A stretch of 64,000 nucleotides of DNA, taken from the NCBI RefSeq assembly GCF_004785795.1, contig NZ_SRRO01000001.1, positions 682,001-746,000 on the forward strand, written 5' to 3'. The notes below the pieces were generated by a model. That model had not been told where the DNA came from. It was given only the letters and a program-made list of their open reading frames with translations, and ran no database searches. Positions 52,680-60,867 of this stretch are shown in pieces; position 1 is the first letter of the stretch, and each line of letters opens with the position of its first letter. The position numbers and the translations under genes are program-made. The DNA is from Nocardioides eburneiflavus (lineage in GTDB: Bacteria > Actinomycetota > Actinomycetes > Propionibacteriales > Nocardioidaceae).

Positions 52680-53501
52680 CTATCGGCCCAGCAGCTCCAG
52701 CATGTGGGCCGGCCGGTCGCTGATGACCGCGGTGACCCCGAGGTCGAGGCAGATCTGGAGGTCCTCGGCGGTGTTGACGGTCCACACGTGGATCTCGCGG
52801 CCGGCCTTCACCAGGTGCCGGCCGAGGCCCGGGTGGGCACGCAGCTCGTCGATGCCGGGTCCGATGATCCAGTCGTCCCCGACGACGGGCCGCAGGACGG
52901 GCCAGTGGTGCGCCTTGTCCACCAGCATCACCACGTCGAGGTCGGGCGCCAGCCGGCGGACCCGGTTGACCGCGTTGAGCGAGAAGCTCATCACCCGGAC
53001 CGGCGACCCGGCGCCGTCCCACCCGAAGTCGCCCAGCGTCTCCACGAGCCGCCGCTCGACCAGCCCGCCGTAGCGGGTGGGGTGCTTGGTCTCGATGGCC
53101 AGCTCGACGTGCCGGTCGTAGTCGGCGGCCGTCTCCAGCAGCTTGCGCAGCGTGAGCACCTTGCCGTGCTCGGGATCGCGGTCGGGCGCCTCGTCGTCGA
53201 GCTCGGACCATGGGTTCTTCCACGAGGCGAAGTCGAGCTCGTCGAGCTCGGCGAGGTTCATCGTCGACACCAGCCCCGGGGTGGCGGCCGTACGCCGGAG
53301 GTCCCGGTCGTGGACGCACACCAGGTGTCCGTCGGCCGTCAGCCGGACGTCGCACTCGAGTGCGTCGGCACCCTCGTCGAGGGCCTTCACGTAGGCCGCG
53401 AGCGTGTGCTCGGCCGTCTCGTGGCTGCTCCCGCGGTGGGCGACCACCTGCGGCCGGGTGGGACGCTGGGGGCGGCGGCGGATGCGCGGCGTACGACGCA
53501 T
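52680..53501 (-). CDS. Glycerophosphodiester phosphodiesterase
   Basis: A 273-residue GDPD enzyme, apparently cytoplasmic (basic N-terminus without a signal peptide). VVAHRGSSHETAEHT carries the first catalytic His, ALECDVRLTADGHLVCVHDR the Glu/Asp metal ligands and second His; ELAIETKHPTRY adds a further Glu. It releases glycerol 3-phosphate from deacylated phospholipids. CATGCT lies 6 bases before the ATG. Confidence 0.93.
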   Translation of the reverse strand: MRRTPRIRRRPQRPTRPQVVAHRGSSHETAEHTLAAYVKALDEGADALECDVRLTADGHLVCVHDRDLRRTAATPGLVSTMNLAELDELDFASWKNPWSELDDEAPDRDPEHGKVLTLRKLLETAADYDRHVELAIETKHPTRYGGLVERRLVETLGDFGWDGAGSPVRVMSFSLNAVNRVRRLAPDLDVVMLVDKAHHWPVLRPVVGDDWIIGPGIDELRAHPGLGRHLVKAGREIHVWTVNTAEDLQICLDLGVTAVISDRPAHMLELLGR

Positions 53502-53736
53502 GCGCTGAGCATGGCACGTCCACAGGTGCGTCGGCGGGAGGTCCTCGCGCCTGCCCAGATCTCGTGAGTGGTCTGGACCGGAGGGCTACGAAAGTCGGAT
53601 TTCGACCACGATCCGTCCCCGTCCCTCCCATTCGACCCACGCGGCGCAGCGACGTGCGTAGCCTGCCGGGAGAACGGCACCCGATCGTGTGCGTGTGGGG
53701 ACACGCCGGGGTGCTGCGCGGGAGAAGAGGACAGTC

Positions 53737-54543
53737 ATGAGCACCACCGTGTCGTCGAACATGCCGTCGCGCCGCAACGTCGTGCGCTCCGCCGCCTGGA
53801 CCGTCCCGGTCGTCGCGGCGAGCACGGCCGTCCCGGCGTACGCCGCGTCCTGCGGCAGCACGACCTACCCCTACACGCTGACCTGGCGGACCGTCACGTA
53901 CGCGACGACCACGACGGGCTCGGGGTCGACGCTGACCAAGACCGGGACCGCCACCATCCCGGGGCCGGCCGGTTCGTCCCCGGTCATCGCCACCTTCACC
54001 AGCACGCAGGTCGGCATCGACAGCCGGACGTCGGGCAACCTGACCGTCCAGGCCAACAACTACCCCAACGTCGGCGCGACCGGCGGGACCGGCCTGCTGC
54101 TGCAGCACCAGGGGATCGTGGCCGGCCGCAACGCGAGCCGTCAGGTGGTCCGCATCCAGTTCGACCGGCCGGTGACCGGCCTGCGCTTCACCATCACCGA
54201 CATCGACGCCAACAACGCAGCCGGCGGCAACCAGTCGGCCGACTTCTGGGACCGCGTCGAGCTCACCGGCAACCGCACCTTCACCGCCACCCCACGGGGC
54301 GGCGGGAACGTCTACGTGATCGGCACGGGCGTCGCCGGTTCGGAGAACAACGCCGGCGAAGGGCCGTGGCGCATGTACAACAACAGCACCGTGGCCTCGG
54401 ACAACGGCGACAGCGCCGGCAACATCGCCGTGACCTATGCCGGCGCCGTCCAGGACATCACGCTCACCTACTGGAACGCCCGAGGGACCGGCAACCAGGC
54501 CATCTTCCTCTCCGGCTTCACCTTCGACGCGCTCGGCTGCTGA
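53737..54543 (+). CDS. Tat-exported protein of unknown function
   Basis: A 268-residue protein. PSRRNVVRSAAWTVPVVAAS with an AYA cleavage site near 38 is a good twin-arginine signal. The mature part is Thr/Gly/Asn-rich beta-sheet, begins SCGSTTYPYTL and ends LGC, so the two Cys may join the ends. VVRIQFDRPVTGLRFTITDI resembles strands of surface jelly-roll domains. I do not recognise a family. GAAGAGG lies before the ATG. Confidence 0.75.
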   Translation: MSTTVSSNMPSRRNVVRSAAWTVPVVAASTAVPAYAASCGSTTYPYTLTWRTVTYATTTTGSGSTLTKTGTATIPGPAGSSPVIATFTSTQVGIDSRTSGNLTVQANNYPNVGATGGTGLLLQHQGIVAGRNASRQVVRIQFDRPVTGLRFTITDIDANNAAGGNQSADFWDRVELTGNRTFTATPRGGGNVYVIGTGVAGSENNAGEGPWRMYNNSTVASDNGDSAGNIAVTYAGAVQDITLTYWNARGTGNQAIFLSGFTFDALGC

Positions 54544-54587
54544 CCCACATCGGCCCGAGCCCCGCGTGTCCCCACGGCACGCCAGAG

Positions 54588-54644
54588 GAGCGGTGCGTGA
54601 GGCACGTGCACAGCACAACCCCACCCACGCCTCACGCACCGCTC
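54588..54644. repeat. Palindromic repeat, family B copy 4 (diverged)
   Basis: GAGCGGTGCGTGAGGC (54588-54603) pairs perfectly with 54629-54644, loop 25 bases. The first eight bases and the TGAG-CAC pattern match family B, but the middle of both arms has changed together. It lies between the secreted-protein gene and the convergent zinc-finger gene. Confidence 0.5.
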
Positions 54645-54702
54645 TCCACCCGCGACTCGCCGCCCGCTCGGGCGCGTAGCACCCGAGCCGGCCTTGTCGA
54701 GC

Positions 54703-55044
54703 TCAGTGGACGTGGTCGCGCCAGTCGTCCGGCACCCGGCCGGCCGGCCCGGGGACGGGCTGGTCCTCCGGGCGGCTCTGGGGGTCGGCGAGCCGCGGCC
54801 CGACCACACCGACGGAGCGGCTGAAGTCCCAGAACCAGTCCTCGCCGGGCTCGAAGCTCTGCACCACCGGGTGCCCGGTGGAGCTGAAGTGCGCGGTCGC
54901 GTGCTGCGACGGGCTGGAGTCGCAGCACCCGACATGGCCGCACTGCGCGCAACGACGCAGGTGCACCCACCAGCCGCCGGCCTCCTCGCACTCCACGCAG
55001 CCCGGGCCGGACGGGGCGACGCCGGGGTCGATGCCTGCTGTCAT
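54703..55044 (-). CDS. UBP-type zinc-finger protein
   Basis: A 113-residue protein built around one ZnF-UBP domain: CVECEEAGGWWVHLRRCAQC, HVGCCDSSPSQHATAHFSST, then GHPVVQSFEPGEDWFWDF. In eukaryotes the domain binds ubiquitin C-termini; the small bacterial forms are of unknown function. ATG 55044. Confidence 0.88.
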   Translation of the reverse strand: MTAGIDPGVAPSGPGCVECEEAGGWWVHLRRCAQCGHVGCCDSSPSQHATAHFSSTGHPVVQSFEPGEDWFWDFSRSVGVVGPRLADPQSRPEDQPVPGPAGRVPDDWRDHVH

Positions 55045-55149
55045 CGCACCAGCGTGCTCCCTCTGGACCGGATGTGCCAGAGCCCGGTCAGCCAGGGCTG
55101 GCGAGGAACCCGGGCAGCCAGTACGCCTCCCGCGCACCACGCGGGTTGA

Positions 55150-55608
55150 CCCCGAGGGAGGGATCAGGTCGGGTGGTGGGAGCTGCGAGCCTCGCACGCG
55201 GTCACCAAGCTGACCGACGCCCAGGCCAGCAGCCAGCTCACCGCGGTCGGGATCACCCGCGTCTCGACGGGCGGCTGCACCGACCGCTACACCTCGACCT
55301 GCACCTCCTACGAGCAGATCAACCAGGAGTCGGTCAGCGGCATCAAGACGTTCAGGTCGGTCAGCGGCTGCGCGCTCACCATCACCGGCGGCACCGAGAT
55401 CGGCCACACCTCCGGCACCTACAGCCACTGGAACGGCTACAAGGTCGACGTCCGGCCGACGACCTGCGTGTCCAACTACATCAGCAGCCGCTACGCGTAC
55501 TACGGCGTGCGAGCCGACGGCGCCACGATGTACCGCGCGGCCTCGGGCAACATCTACGCGCGCGAGAGCAGCCACTGGGACATCACCTACTACACCTGCG
55601 GCTGCTGA
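55150..55608 (+). pseudogene. 5'-truncated secreted M15-peptidase-like gene
   Basis: An open frame of 152 codons from the in-frame stop at 55147 to TGA 55606-55608 with no ATG, GTG or TTG near its beginning. The encoded sequence is clearly protein-like: VTKLTDAQASSQLTAVGI, CTSYEQINQESVSGIKTF, GCALTITGGTEIGHTSGTYS then HWNGYKVDV, and ARESSHWDITYYTCGC. The GH...SHxxGxxxD and ExxHWD pattern recalls the zinc site of M15 D,D-peptidases. Signal peptide and N-terminus are missing. Confidence 0.65.
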
Positions 55609-55660
55609 CGCTCCTCGAAACACCGCGACACCGACGGCGGCGTGGTCCCACACTGGGGCC

Positions 55661-56284
55661 ATGCCGTCGTCGAGCCAGTGGGTGACGTTCCTCGTCGCCT
55701 CCATCCTCTTCATCCAGGTCCCCGGACCAAGCCTGCTCTTCACCATCGGCCGCGCGCTGACCGTCGGTCGCCGCGAGGCCCTGCTGTCGGTGGTCGGCAA
55801 CAGTCTGGGCCTGGTCGTCCAGGCGGCCCTCGTCGCCGTCGGGCTCGGCGCGGTCGTCGCGGCCAGCGCCACGGCGTACACCGCGGTCAAGGTGGTCGGG
55901 GCGGCGTACGTCATCTGGCTCGGCGTGCAGGCCATCCGGCACCGCAGCGACGCGCGCCTGGCGATGGCGGCGTCGGTGCCGGTACGCCGTGGGCACCCGG
56001 TCCGGATCGGCTTCACCGTGGGCGCGACCAACCCCAAGACCATCGTGTTCTTCGTGGCGTTCCTTCCGCAGTTCACCGACCCCGGCGGCCCGGTCGCGCT
56101 GCAGACCATGCTGCTCGGCCTGGTATTCGGCGCGATGGCCGTCGCCTCCGACACGGCCTGGGCGCTCGCCGCCGGCACGGCGCGCCAGTGGTTCGCCCGC
56201 CGGCCGGAGCGGCTCGACACCCTCAGCGCCTCCGGCGGCACGATGATGATCGGCCTCGGGGCGACGATGCTGACCGTCGACTGA
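55661..56284 (+). CDS. LysE/RhtB-family exporter
   Basis: A 207-residue protein with six helices. FIQVPGPSLLFTIGRALTVG is the LysE-family N-terminal signature (consensus PGP) and GATNPKTIVFFVAFLPQF the central block. Members export amino acids or their analogues. CACACT is 6 bases before the ATG. Confidence 0.9.
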   Translation: MPSSSQWVTFLVASILFIQVPGPSLLFTIGRALTVGRREALLSVVGNSLGLVVQAALVAVGLGAVVAASATAYTAVKVVGAAYVIWLGVQAIRHRSDARLAMAASVPVRRGHPVRIGFTVGATNPKTIVFFVAFLPQFTDPGGPVALQTMLLGLVFGAMAVASDTAWALAAGTARQWFARRPERLDTLSASGGTMMIGLGATMLTVD

Positions 56285-56326
56285 CCCTCGACCGCCCTGA
56301 GGAACGGGGTCGAGACGGCCGGTCAG
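56281..56326. terminator. Nested inverted repeat with both stop codons
   Basis: CTGACC/GGTCAG (56281-56286, 56321-56326) and CTCGACC/GGTCGAG (56287-56293, 56308-56314) nest. The LysE TGA lies in the left outer arm and the opposing gene's TGA in the right outer arm. Confidence 0.5.
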
Positions 56327-56613
56327 CCGGCGATCGGCGCGACGGGCAGGGCGCGCAGGGCGCGAAGCGTGCGCTCGAGCAGGTCCACCGTCGGCGGCGC
56401 GAACTCGGTCCGCGGGACCCCGTCGGGCCACCACGTGGCGTTGTCGAGGGGCAGTCCGACGGTCCCACGCAGGCGGGCGAACATCGGCACCTCCGTGTCC
56501 GCGATGGCCGTGCCGGAGATCGTGCGGTCGAGATCGGTGCAGACCGGACAGATGAGGAGGATGCAGCGATGGGTCAGGACGTCATCTGTTGGACCGAGCA
56601 CATTTCGAAGCAT
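56323..56613 (-). CDS. Hypothetical protein
   Basis: A 96-residue frame from ATG 56613. It includes CILLICPVC near the start and TVGLPLDNATWWPDGVPRTE, and I do not recognise it. The first 15 codons have unusually low G/C at third positions; the rest is normal. Its stop falls in the right arm of the inverted repeat, as a real convergent gene end would. The remainder of the gap (56614-56814) shows nothing I can name. Confidence 0.45.
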   Translation of the reverse strand: MLRNVLGPTDDVLTHRCILLICPVCTDLDRTISGTAIADTEVPMFARLRGTVGLPLDNATWWPDGVPRTEFAPPTVDLLERTLRALRALPVAPIAG

Positions 56614-56814
56614 CGTGCCACCCCCCACAGGGCCGTTGATTCCGCCGTGTCGCTCCCACGCGCGTACGGATTCCAGTGATATGGAGCCTAGGTCGCCGGG
56701 TGGTCGCGGGGATCGTTTGTTACCGGGCCGTGGGCGCCCCGTGGGCCAGGTGGGCACGTGGCGGTCGACACGCGCGGGTGCGGTCCAGACCGGCGGGACG
56801 TCCCGAGCAGCCGG

Positions 56815-57804
56815 TCAGGGGACGGCGACCTTGTCGTCGTCCGGATCTGCGGCCTTCGCGCGCCGGTTGGCGTACAGGCTCGTGGTGATCGTCGTGGCGA
56901 GGATGCCGAGGATCACGAAGAGCGAGGTGAGGGTCGGCACGTCGGGCACCGACGGCCACACCAGGTGCGCCCAGTGCAGGACCAGCTTGACGCCGATGAA
57001 GCCCAGGATCGCTGCCAGGCCGTAGCTCAGGTGCGCCAGGGCACCGAGCGCGCCCTCGAGCACGAAGTAGAGGGCGCGGAGGCCGAGCAGCGCGAACGCG
57101 TTGGTCACGAAGACCAGGTAGGGGTCGCCGGTGATGCCGTAGACCGCGGGCACCGAGTCGACGGCGAAGACGACGTCGGTGGCGAGCACGGCGACGGTGA
57201 CCAGCGCGAACGGGGTCAGGGCGCGGGTGCCCTGCTGCACGACGGTGAGCCTCGTGCCCTCGTAGTCGTCGCTGACCGGCATGAAGCGCCGCAGCACCTT
57301 CACGACCCGCAGCTGCGCCACGTCGACCTCGTGGTCGTGGCCACTGATCGCGTCGCGCAGCAGCTTGATGCCCGTGAGGACGAGGATCGCGCCGAAGACC
57401 AGGAACACCCAGTCGAAGCGGGACAGCGCGGCGGCGCCGAGCGCGATGAAGATGCCGCGCAGCACCAGCGCTCCGACGATGCCGTAGAGCAGCACCCGCT
57501 GCTTGAGCACCTCGGGCACGGCGAACGCCGCGAGCAGCAGCATGAACACGAACAGGTTGTCCACGCTCAACGTCTTCTCGACGAGGTAGCCGGTGTAGTA
57601 CTCGAGCCCGCGGTCGCCGCCGTGGGCGCTCCACACGTACAGGCCGAAGGCCAGCGGCAGGGCGACGTAGAAGGCCGACCAGGCGATGGCCTCCTTCATC
57701 GAGACCTCGTGGGGGCGACGCGTGGCGGCGAAGTCGACGACGAGCAGGGCGAGCACCACGCCGATGGTGATGAACCACAGGGTGGGGGACGCGATGGACG
57801 ACAT
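56815..57804 (-). CDS. TerC-family membrane protein (riboswitch-controlled)
   Basis: A 329-residue TerC/Alx-type protein with about nine helices. LVEKTLSVDNLFVFML and VLATDVVFAVDSVPAV carry the conserved acidic residues of the family, now linked to Mn2+ export or metalation of secreted proteins. The 5' leader carries a yybP-ykoY-type riboswitch and a hairpin that hides the GAGGAG ribosome site, so translation probably rises with Mn2+. Confidence 0.92.
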   Translation of the reverse strand: MSSIASPTLWFITIGVVLALLVVDFAATRRPHEVSMKEAIAWSAFYVALPLAFGLYVWSAHGGDRGLEYYTGYLVEKTLSVDNLFVFMLLLAAFAVPEVLKQRVLLYGIVGALVLRGIFIALGAAALSRFDWVFLVFGAILVLTGIKLLRDAISGHDHEVDVAQLRVVKVLRRFMPVSDDYEGTRLTVVQQGTRALTPFALVTVAVLATDVVFAVDSVPAVYGITGDPYLVFVTNAFALLGLRALYFVLEGALGALAHLSYGLAAILGFIGVKLVLHWAHLVWPSVPDVPTLTSLFVILGILATTITTSLYANRRAKAADPDDDKVAVP

Positions 57805-57810
57805 GGGTCT

Positions 57811-57922
57811 CCTCAGGATGGATGTCCTGAGGTCTCCCCCGCCGCCCTGACAGACGGCCGCTCGCCGGGGCGCCTGCTGAGGCGCCGTAGTGGCCGACGA
57901 GCGTTGGTGGGGTACTCCCCTC
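57811..57922 (-). promoter_or_regulatory. yybP-ykoY-type manganese riboswitch
   Basis: On the minus strand the leader begins GAGGGGAGTA (from 57922) and closes GGGGGAGACCTC (to 57829), the conserved ends of the yybP-ykoY aptamer; GAGG and CCTC form P1. CCTCAGGA (57832-57825) can instead pair with TCCTGAGG (57818-57811), which contains the GAGG of the ribosome site. P1 and this hairpin share the CCTC, so they exclude each other: a translational ON switch. Confidence 0.75.
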
Positions 57923-57929
57923 GGTGATC

Positions 57930-57935
57930 AGTCTA
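57930..57935 (-). promoter_or_regulatory. -10 box of terC riboswitch transcript
   Basis: TAGACT on the minus strand ends 7 bases before the first G of the aptamer P1 strand, so transcription should start at or next to the aptamer. Confidence 0.6.
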
Positions 57936-57974
57936 GGTGAAGGCGCAAGCGACCTCACCATCGGCCGCGGGTCG

Positions 57975-57980
57975 TAGTCT
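57975..57980 (+). promoter_or_regulatory. -10 box, leaderless disulfide reductase gene
   Basis: TAGTCT, 7 bases before ATG 57988. Confidence 0.6.
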
Positions 57981-57987
57981 CGCGGGC

Positions 57988-59415
57988 ATGGACGAGCTGG
58001 AGTACGACGTCGTCGTCGTCGGCGGGGGCCCGGCTGGGGAGAACGCCGCCCAGTACGCCGTCGAGGGCACCGTGGTGGACGGCCGGGCGATGACCGCCGC
58101 GATCGTCGAGGGCGAGCTGCTCGGCGGCGAGTGCAGCTACTGGGCGTGCATCCCGAGCAAGGCGCTGCTGCGCCCGGTCTCCGTCGCCGGACTGACGGCC
58201 GACCTCCCCGGGGTCTCGACGGCGCACGTCGCCGCGAAGGCGCTGCTCGAGCGCCGCGACGCCTGGGTGTCGCACTACGACGACTCCGGGCAGCAGGACT
58301 GGGCCGAGGGCGCGGGGCTGACCGTGCTGCGCGGCACCGGCCGCCTCGCGGGCGAGCGCACCGTACGGGTCGCGTCCGCCGACGGCGACCGGCTGGTCCG
58401 GGCCCGCCGGGCCGTGGTGATCGCGACGGGCAGTGCCGCGCGCGTGCCGGAGACGTACGCAGACGCACTCCCCTGGGACTCGCGGGACGCGACCGGCGTG
58501 GTCGAGGTGCCCGAGCGCCTGGTCGTCGTCGGCGGCGGCGTCGTCGCCTGCGAGGCGGCGACGTGGATGGCCGCGCTGGGCTCGACGGTGACCCTGGTGG
58601 TGCGGGGCCATCGGCTGCTCTCCCGCACGGAGCCGTTCGCCGGCGAGGCCGTCCTGGCGAGCCTGCGCGAGCGCGGGGTCACCGTGCGGCTCGGCACGTC
58701 GGTGGAGTCCGTACGCCGGGACTCCCCCGGCGCGACCGGCACCGGTCGCATCCACGGCGGCACGGTCACGCTGGCGACGTCGCACGGCGACCTCGAGGCC
58801 GACGAGGTGCTCCTCGCGATCGGCCGCGAGCCGCGGCTCGACGACCTCGGTCTCTCCTCGGTGGACCTGACCGCCGAGGACGTCACCTCCGGTCGCCTGC
58901 CCGAGTGGCTGCACGTGGTCGGCGACGCCAGCGGCGGTCCACCGCTGACCCACTGGGGCAAGCACCAAGGGCGGGTCGTCGGCGCGCGCATCGCCGCCGC
59001 GTCCGCCGGCGAGGTCGCATGGGAGCCCGACCGCGAGGCGCCGGTGCCGCAGGTCGTCTTCACCGACCCCGAGGTCGCGAGCGTCGGGCTGACCGAGGCC
59101 GAGGCCCGCGAGGCCGGCCACGACGTCGTGGTCACCCGGGTGCCCACCTCCTCGGCCGCCGGCACCGGGCTGCTCCGCGACCACGTCGTCGGTGACGCCC
59201 AGCTGGTCGTCGACGCCCGGTCGCGCCTGCTGCTCGGCGCGACGTTCGTCGGCGTCGAGGCCGGCGAGCTGCTCCACGCGGCGACCGTCGCGATCACCGG
59301 GGGCGTGCCGGTCCACGTGCTGCGACACGCCGTGGCGTCCTACCCGACCGCCGCCGAGCTGTGGCTGCGGCTGCTGGAGGAGCTGCCGCGGGAGCTCCGT
59401 ACGCCGCCCGCCTGA
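57988..59415 (+). CDS. FAD/NAD(P) disulfide oxidoreductase (dihydrolipoamide dehydrogenase-like)
   Basis: A 475-residue class I flavin disulfide reductase. VVVVGGGPAGENAA binds FAD; the redox pair is in GGECSYWACIPSKALL (CxxxxC); LVVVGGGVVACEAATWMAAL binds NAD(P). The usual C-terminal HAHPTxSE active-site block reads HAVASYPTAAE, so His spacing differs from lipoamide dehydrogenase. Substrate unknown; it stands alone with no 2-oxoacid dehydrogenase genes. Confidence 0.88.
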   Translation: MDELEYDVVVVGGGPAGENAAQYAVEGTVVDGRAMTAAIVEGELLGGECSYWACIPSKALLRPVSVAGLTADLPGVSTAHVAAKALLERRDAWVSHYDDSGQQDWAEGAGLTVLRGTGRLAGERTVRVASADGDRLVRARRAVVIATGSAARVPETYADALPWDSRDATGVVEVPERLVVVGGGVVACEAATWMAALGSTVTLVVRGHRLLSRTEPFAGEAVLASLRERGVTVRLGTSVESVRRDSPGATGTGRIHGGTVTLATSHGDLEADEVLLAIGREPRLDDLGLSSVDLTAEDVTSGRLPEWLHVVGDASGGPPLTHWGKHQGRVVGARIAAASAGEVAWEPDREAPVPQVVFTDPEVASVGLTEAEAREAGHDVVVTRVPTSSAAGTGLLRDHVVGDAQLVVDARSRLLLGATFVGVEAGELLHAATVAITGGVPVHVLRHAVASYPTAAELWLRLLEELPRELRTPPA

Positions 59416-59439
59416 GCGCTCGGCCGAGCTGTGCTGCCC

Positions 59440-59494
59440 GAGCGGTGGCTGAGCCACATTCTCGTGCGGCCGAATGTGGGTGGGCCACCGCCCG
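59440..59494. repeat. Palindromic repeat, family B copy 3
   Basis: GAGCGGTGGCTGAGCCACAT and a right arm complementary to GGGCGGTGGCCCACCCACAT lie between convergent genes (stops at 59415 and 59500). Confidence 0.65.
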
Positions 59495-59499
59495 AGGCG

Positions 59500-60708
59500 C
59501 TACCCGCGCTCGCGGAGGTAGCGCCCGAAGTGGGGGACCGTGAAGGCGATCCGACCCCGCTCCCCGGAGTAGACGAGGCCCTTCTTGAGGAGTGAGTCGC
59601 GGGCGGGTGAGAGGGACTGCGGCTTCTTGCCGAGCGCGGCCGCGACGTCGGAGCTGAGCACGGCGTCGCCATCGATGTCGCTGCCCGCCTCGGCCTGGGC
59701 GACCGCGACGTCGGCCATCGCCATCAGGTAGTCGCGCTCACCCGGGGTCGCGCGCTCGTAGCGCGAGCCGAAGAACCCGACGGCCAGCTCCGACTCCGCC
59801 TCCGGAGCCGCGACCGCGACGTCGGCGGCGGTGATGGGAGACCGGGGGGCGAGGTCCCACACGGCCTTGCCGTAGGCCTGGATGAAGTAGGGGTAGCCGC
59901 CGGTGGCGTCGTACATCGCGGCGAGGGCGTCGGGCTCGTAGGCCGCGTCCTCGTCCGCGGCGGGCGCCTCGAGCGCACGATCGGCGGCCTCGCGGGCGAG
60001 CCGGTCGATGCGCTGGTAGCGGAAGAGCCGCTCGCTGTAGGACTTGCTGGCGCTCAGCACGGCGGGCAGGTGCGGCAGGCCGGCCCCGACGACGATCACG
60101 GGCAGGCCGGACTGGCTGAGCTCGTGGCAGGCCGCACACAGCGCCGAGACGTCGTCGGCGCCGAGGTCCTGCATCTCGTCGATGAAGATGCCGACTCCCT
60201 TGCCGACGTCAGCGGCGAGCCCGCCGAGGTCGGTGAAGAGCTCGACGAGATCGATCTCGATGTCACCGGAGTCTGCGCGGCCGCGGACCACTGGGACGTC
60301 GATGCCGGGGCTCCACTGGTCCTTGAGCCTGGCCCCCGCACCGGCGTCACGATGGGCGAAGGACTTGATCACGCCGAGGACGTGGTCGACCGAGTCCTCG
60401 TCACGGTGGCCGAGCTCGCGTACGGCCTGGTGCAGCGCGCTGCTCAGCGGTCGGCGCAGCCCCTGGCCCGGCCGCGCCTCGAGCTTGCCGGTGCCCCAGC
60501 CCTTGCGTACGGCGGTGCCGCGCAGCGCGTTGAGCAGGACCGTCTTGCCGACGCCGCGCAGCCCCGTCAGCACCAGGCTGCGCTCCGGGCGTCCCTTGGC
60601 CACCCGCTCGAGGACGACCTCGAACGCGGCGAGCTGCTCGTCACGACCGGCGAGCTCGGGCGGGCGCTGGCCCGCGCCGGGGGCGTACGGGTTCCGGATC
60701 GGGTCCAC
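59500..60708 (-). CDS. AAA ATPase with C-terminal winged helix
   Basis: A 402-residue ATPase. Walker A is GLRGVGKTVLL, Walker B is GIFIDEMQDL. The N-terminal NPYAPGAGQRPPELAGRDEQ is a recurrent actinobacterial hallmark. The C-terminal 75 residues (DVAAALGKKPQSLSPARDSL, then LVYSGERGRIAFTVPHFGRY) look like a winged helix, so the arrangement resembles Orc1/Cdc6 or STAND-like ATPases. Function unknown. GTG start, TACGTT 6 bases upstream. Confidence 0.85.
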   Translation of the reverse strand: MDPIRNPYAPGAGQRPPELAGRDEQLAAFEVVLERVAKGRPERSLVLTGLRGVGKTVLLNALRGTAVRKGWGTGKLEARPGQGLRRPLSSALHQAVRELGHRDEDSVDHVLGVIKSFAHRDAGAGARLKDQWSPGIDVPVVRGRADSGDIEIDLVELFTDLGGLAADVGKGVGIFIDEMQDLGADDVSALCAACHELSQSGLPVIVVGAGLPHLPAVLSASKSYSERLFRYQRIDRLAREAADRALEAPAADEDAAYEPDALAAMYDATGGYPYFIQAYGKAVWDLAPRSPITAADVAVAAPEAESELAVGFFGSRYERATPGERDYLMAMADVAVAQAEAGSDIDGDAVLSSDVAAALGKKPQSLSPARDSLLKKGLVYSGERGRIAFTVPHFGRYLRERG

Positions 60709-60714
60709 GATCAG

Positions 60715-60748
60715 AACGTATCGGGGAATCTAGGGCGGTCGCTAGATT
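60715..60748 (-). promoter_or_regulatory. Promoter and palindromic site of the AAA ATPase gene
   Basis: TACGTT (60720-60715, minus strand) is the -10. Just upstream AATCTAG-N8-CTAGATT (60727-60733 and 60742-60748) is a perfect inverted repeat that would lie across the -35 region, as an operator would. Confidence 0.5.
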
Positions 60749-60767
60749 GACGGATAGTGGGCGAGTC

Positions 60768-60855
60768 GCAACCACCGGCTACCCGGTGATTCCTCGGGTT
60801 GTCACCCGTTGCAGCGGGTCAGAACCTCAGGAACCACCGGGTAACCGGTGGTTCC
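60768..60855. repeat. Two palindromic AACCACCGG sites
   Basis: Copy 1 (60770-60791) is AACCACCGG-CTAC-CCGGTGATT; copy 2 (60830-60855) is the perfect GGAACCACCGG-GTAA-CCGGTGGTTCC. They are 62 bases apart, between the small conserved gene's stop and the AAA ATPase promoter. Copy 2 could end transcription of the upstream gene; the repeated spacing also suits protein binding. Confidence 0.5.
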
Positions 60856-60867
60856 CGCCTCGGCGAG

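Noticed and set aside
53689..53736. Earlier start for the Tat-exported protein.
   Set aside because: It would put 16 extra residues before the twin-arginine motif and lacks a ribosome site, while GAAGAGG precedes ATG 53737.
59500..60708. Phage-defence role for the AAA ATPase.
   Set aside because: No nuclease, sensor or partner gene is beside it, and the neighbours are housekeeping genes.
60768..60855. Possible CRISPR-like repeats near the AAA ATPase gene.
   Set aside because: Only two imperfect copies, each a palindrome with a 4-base loop, no spacers of even length and no cas genes.
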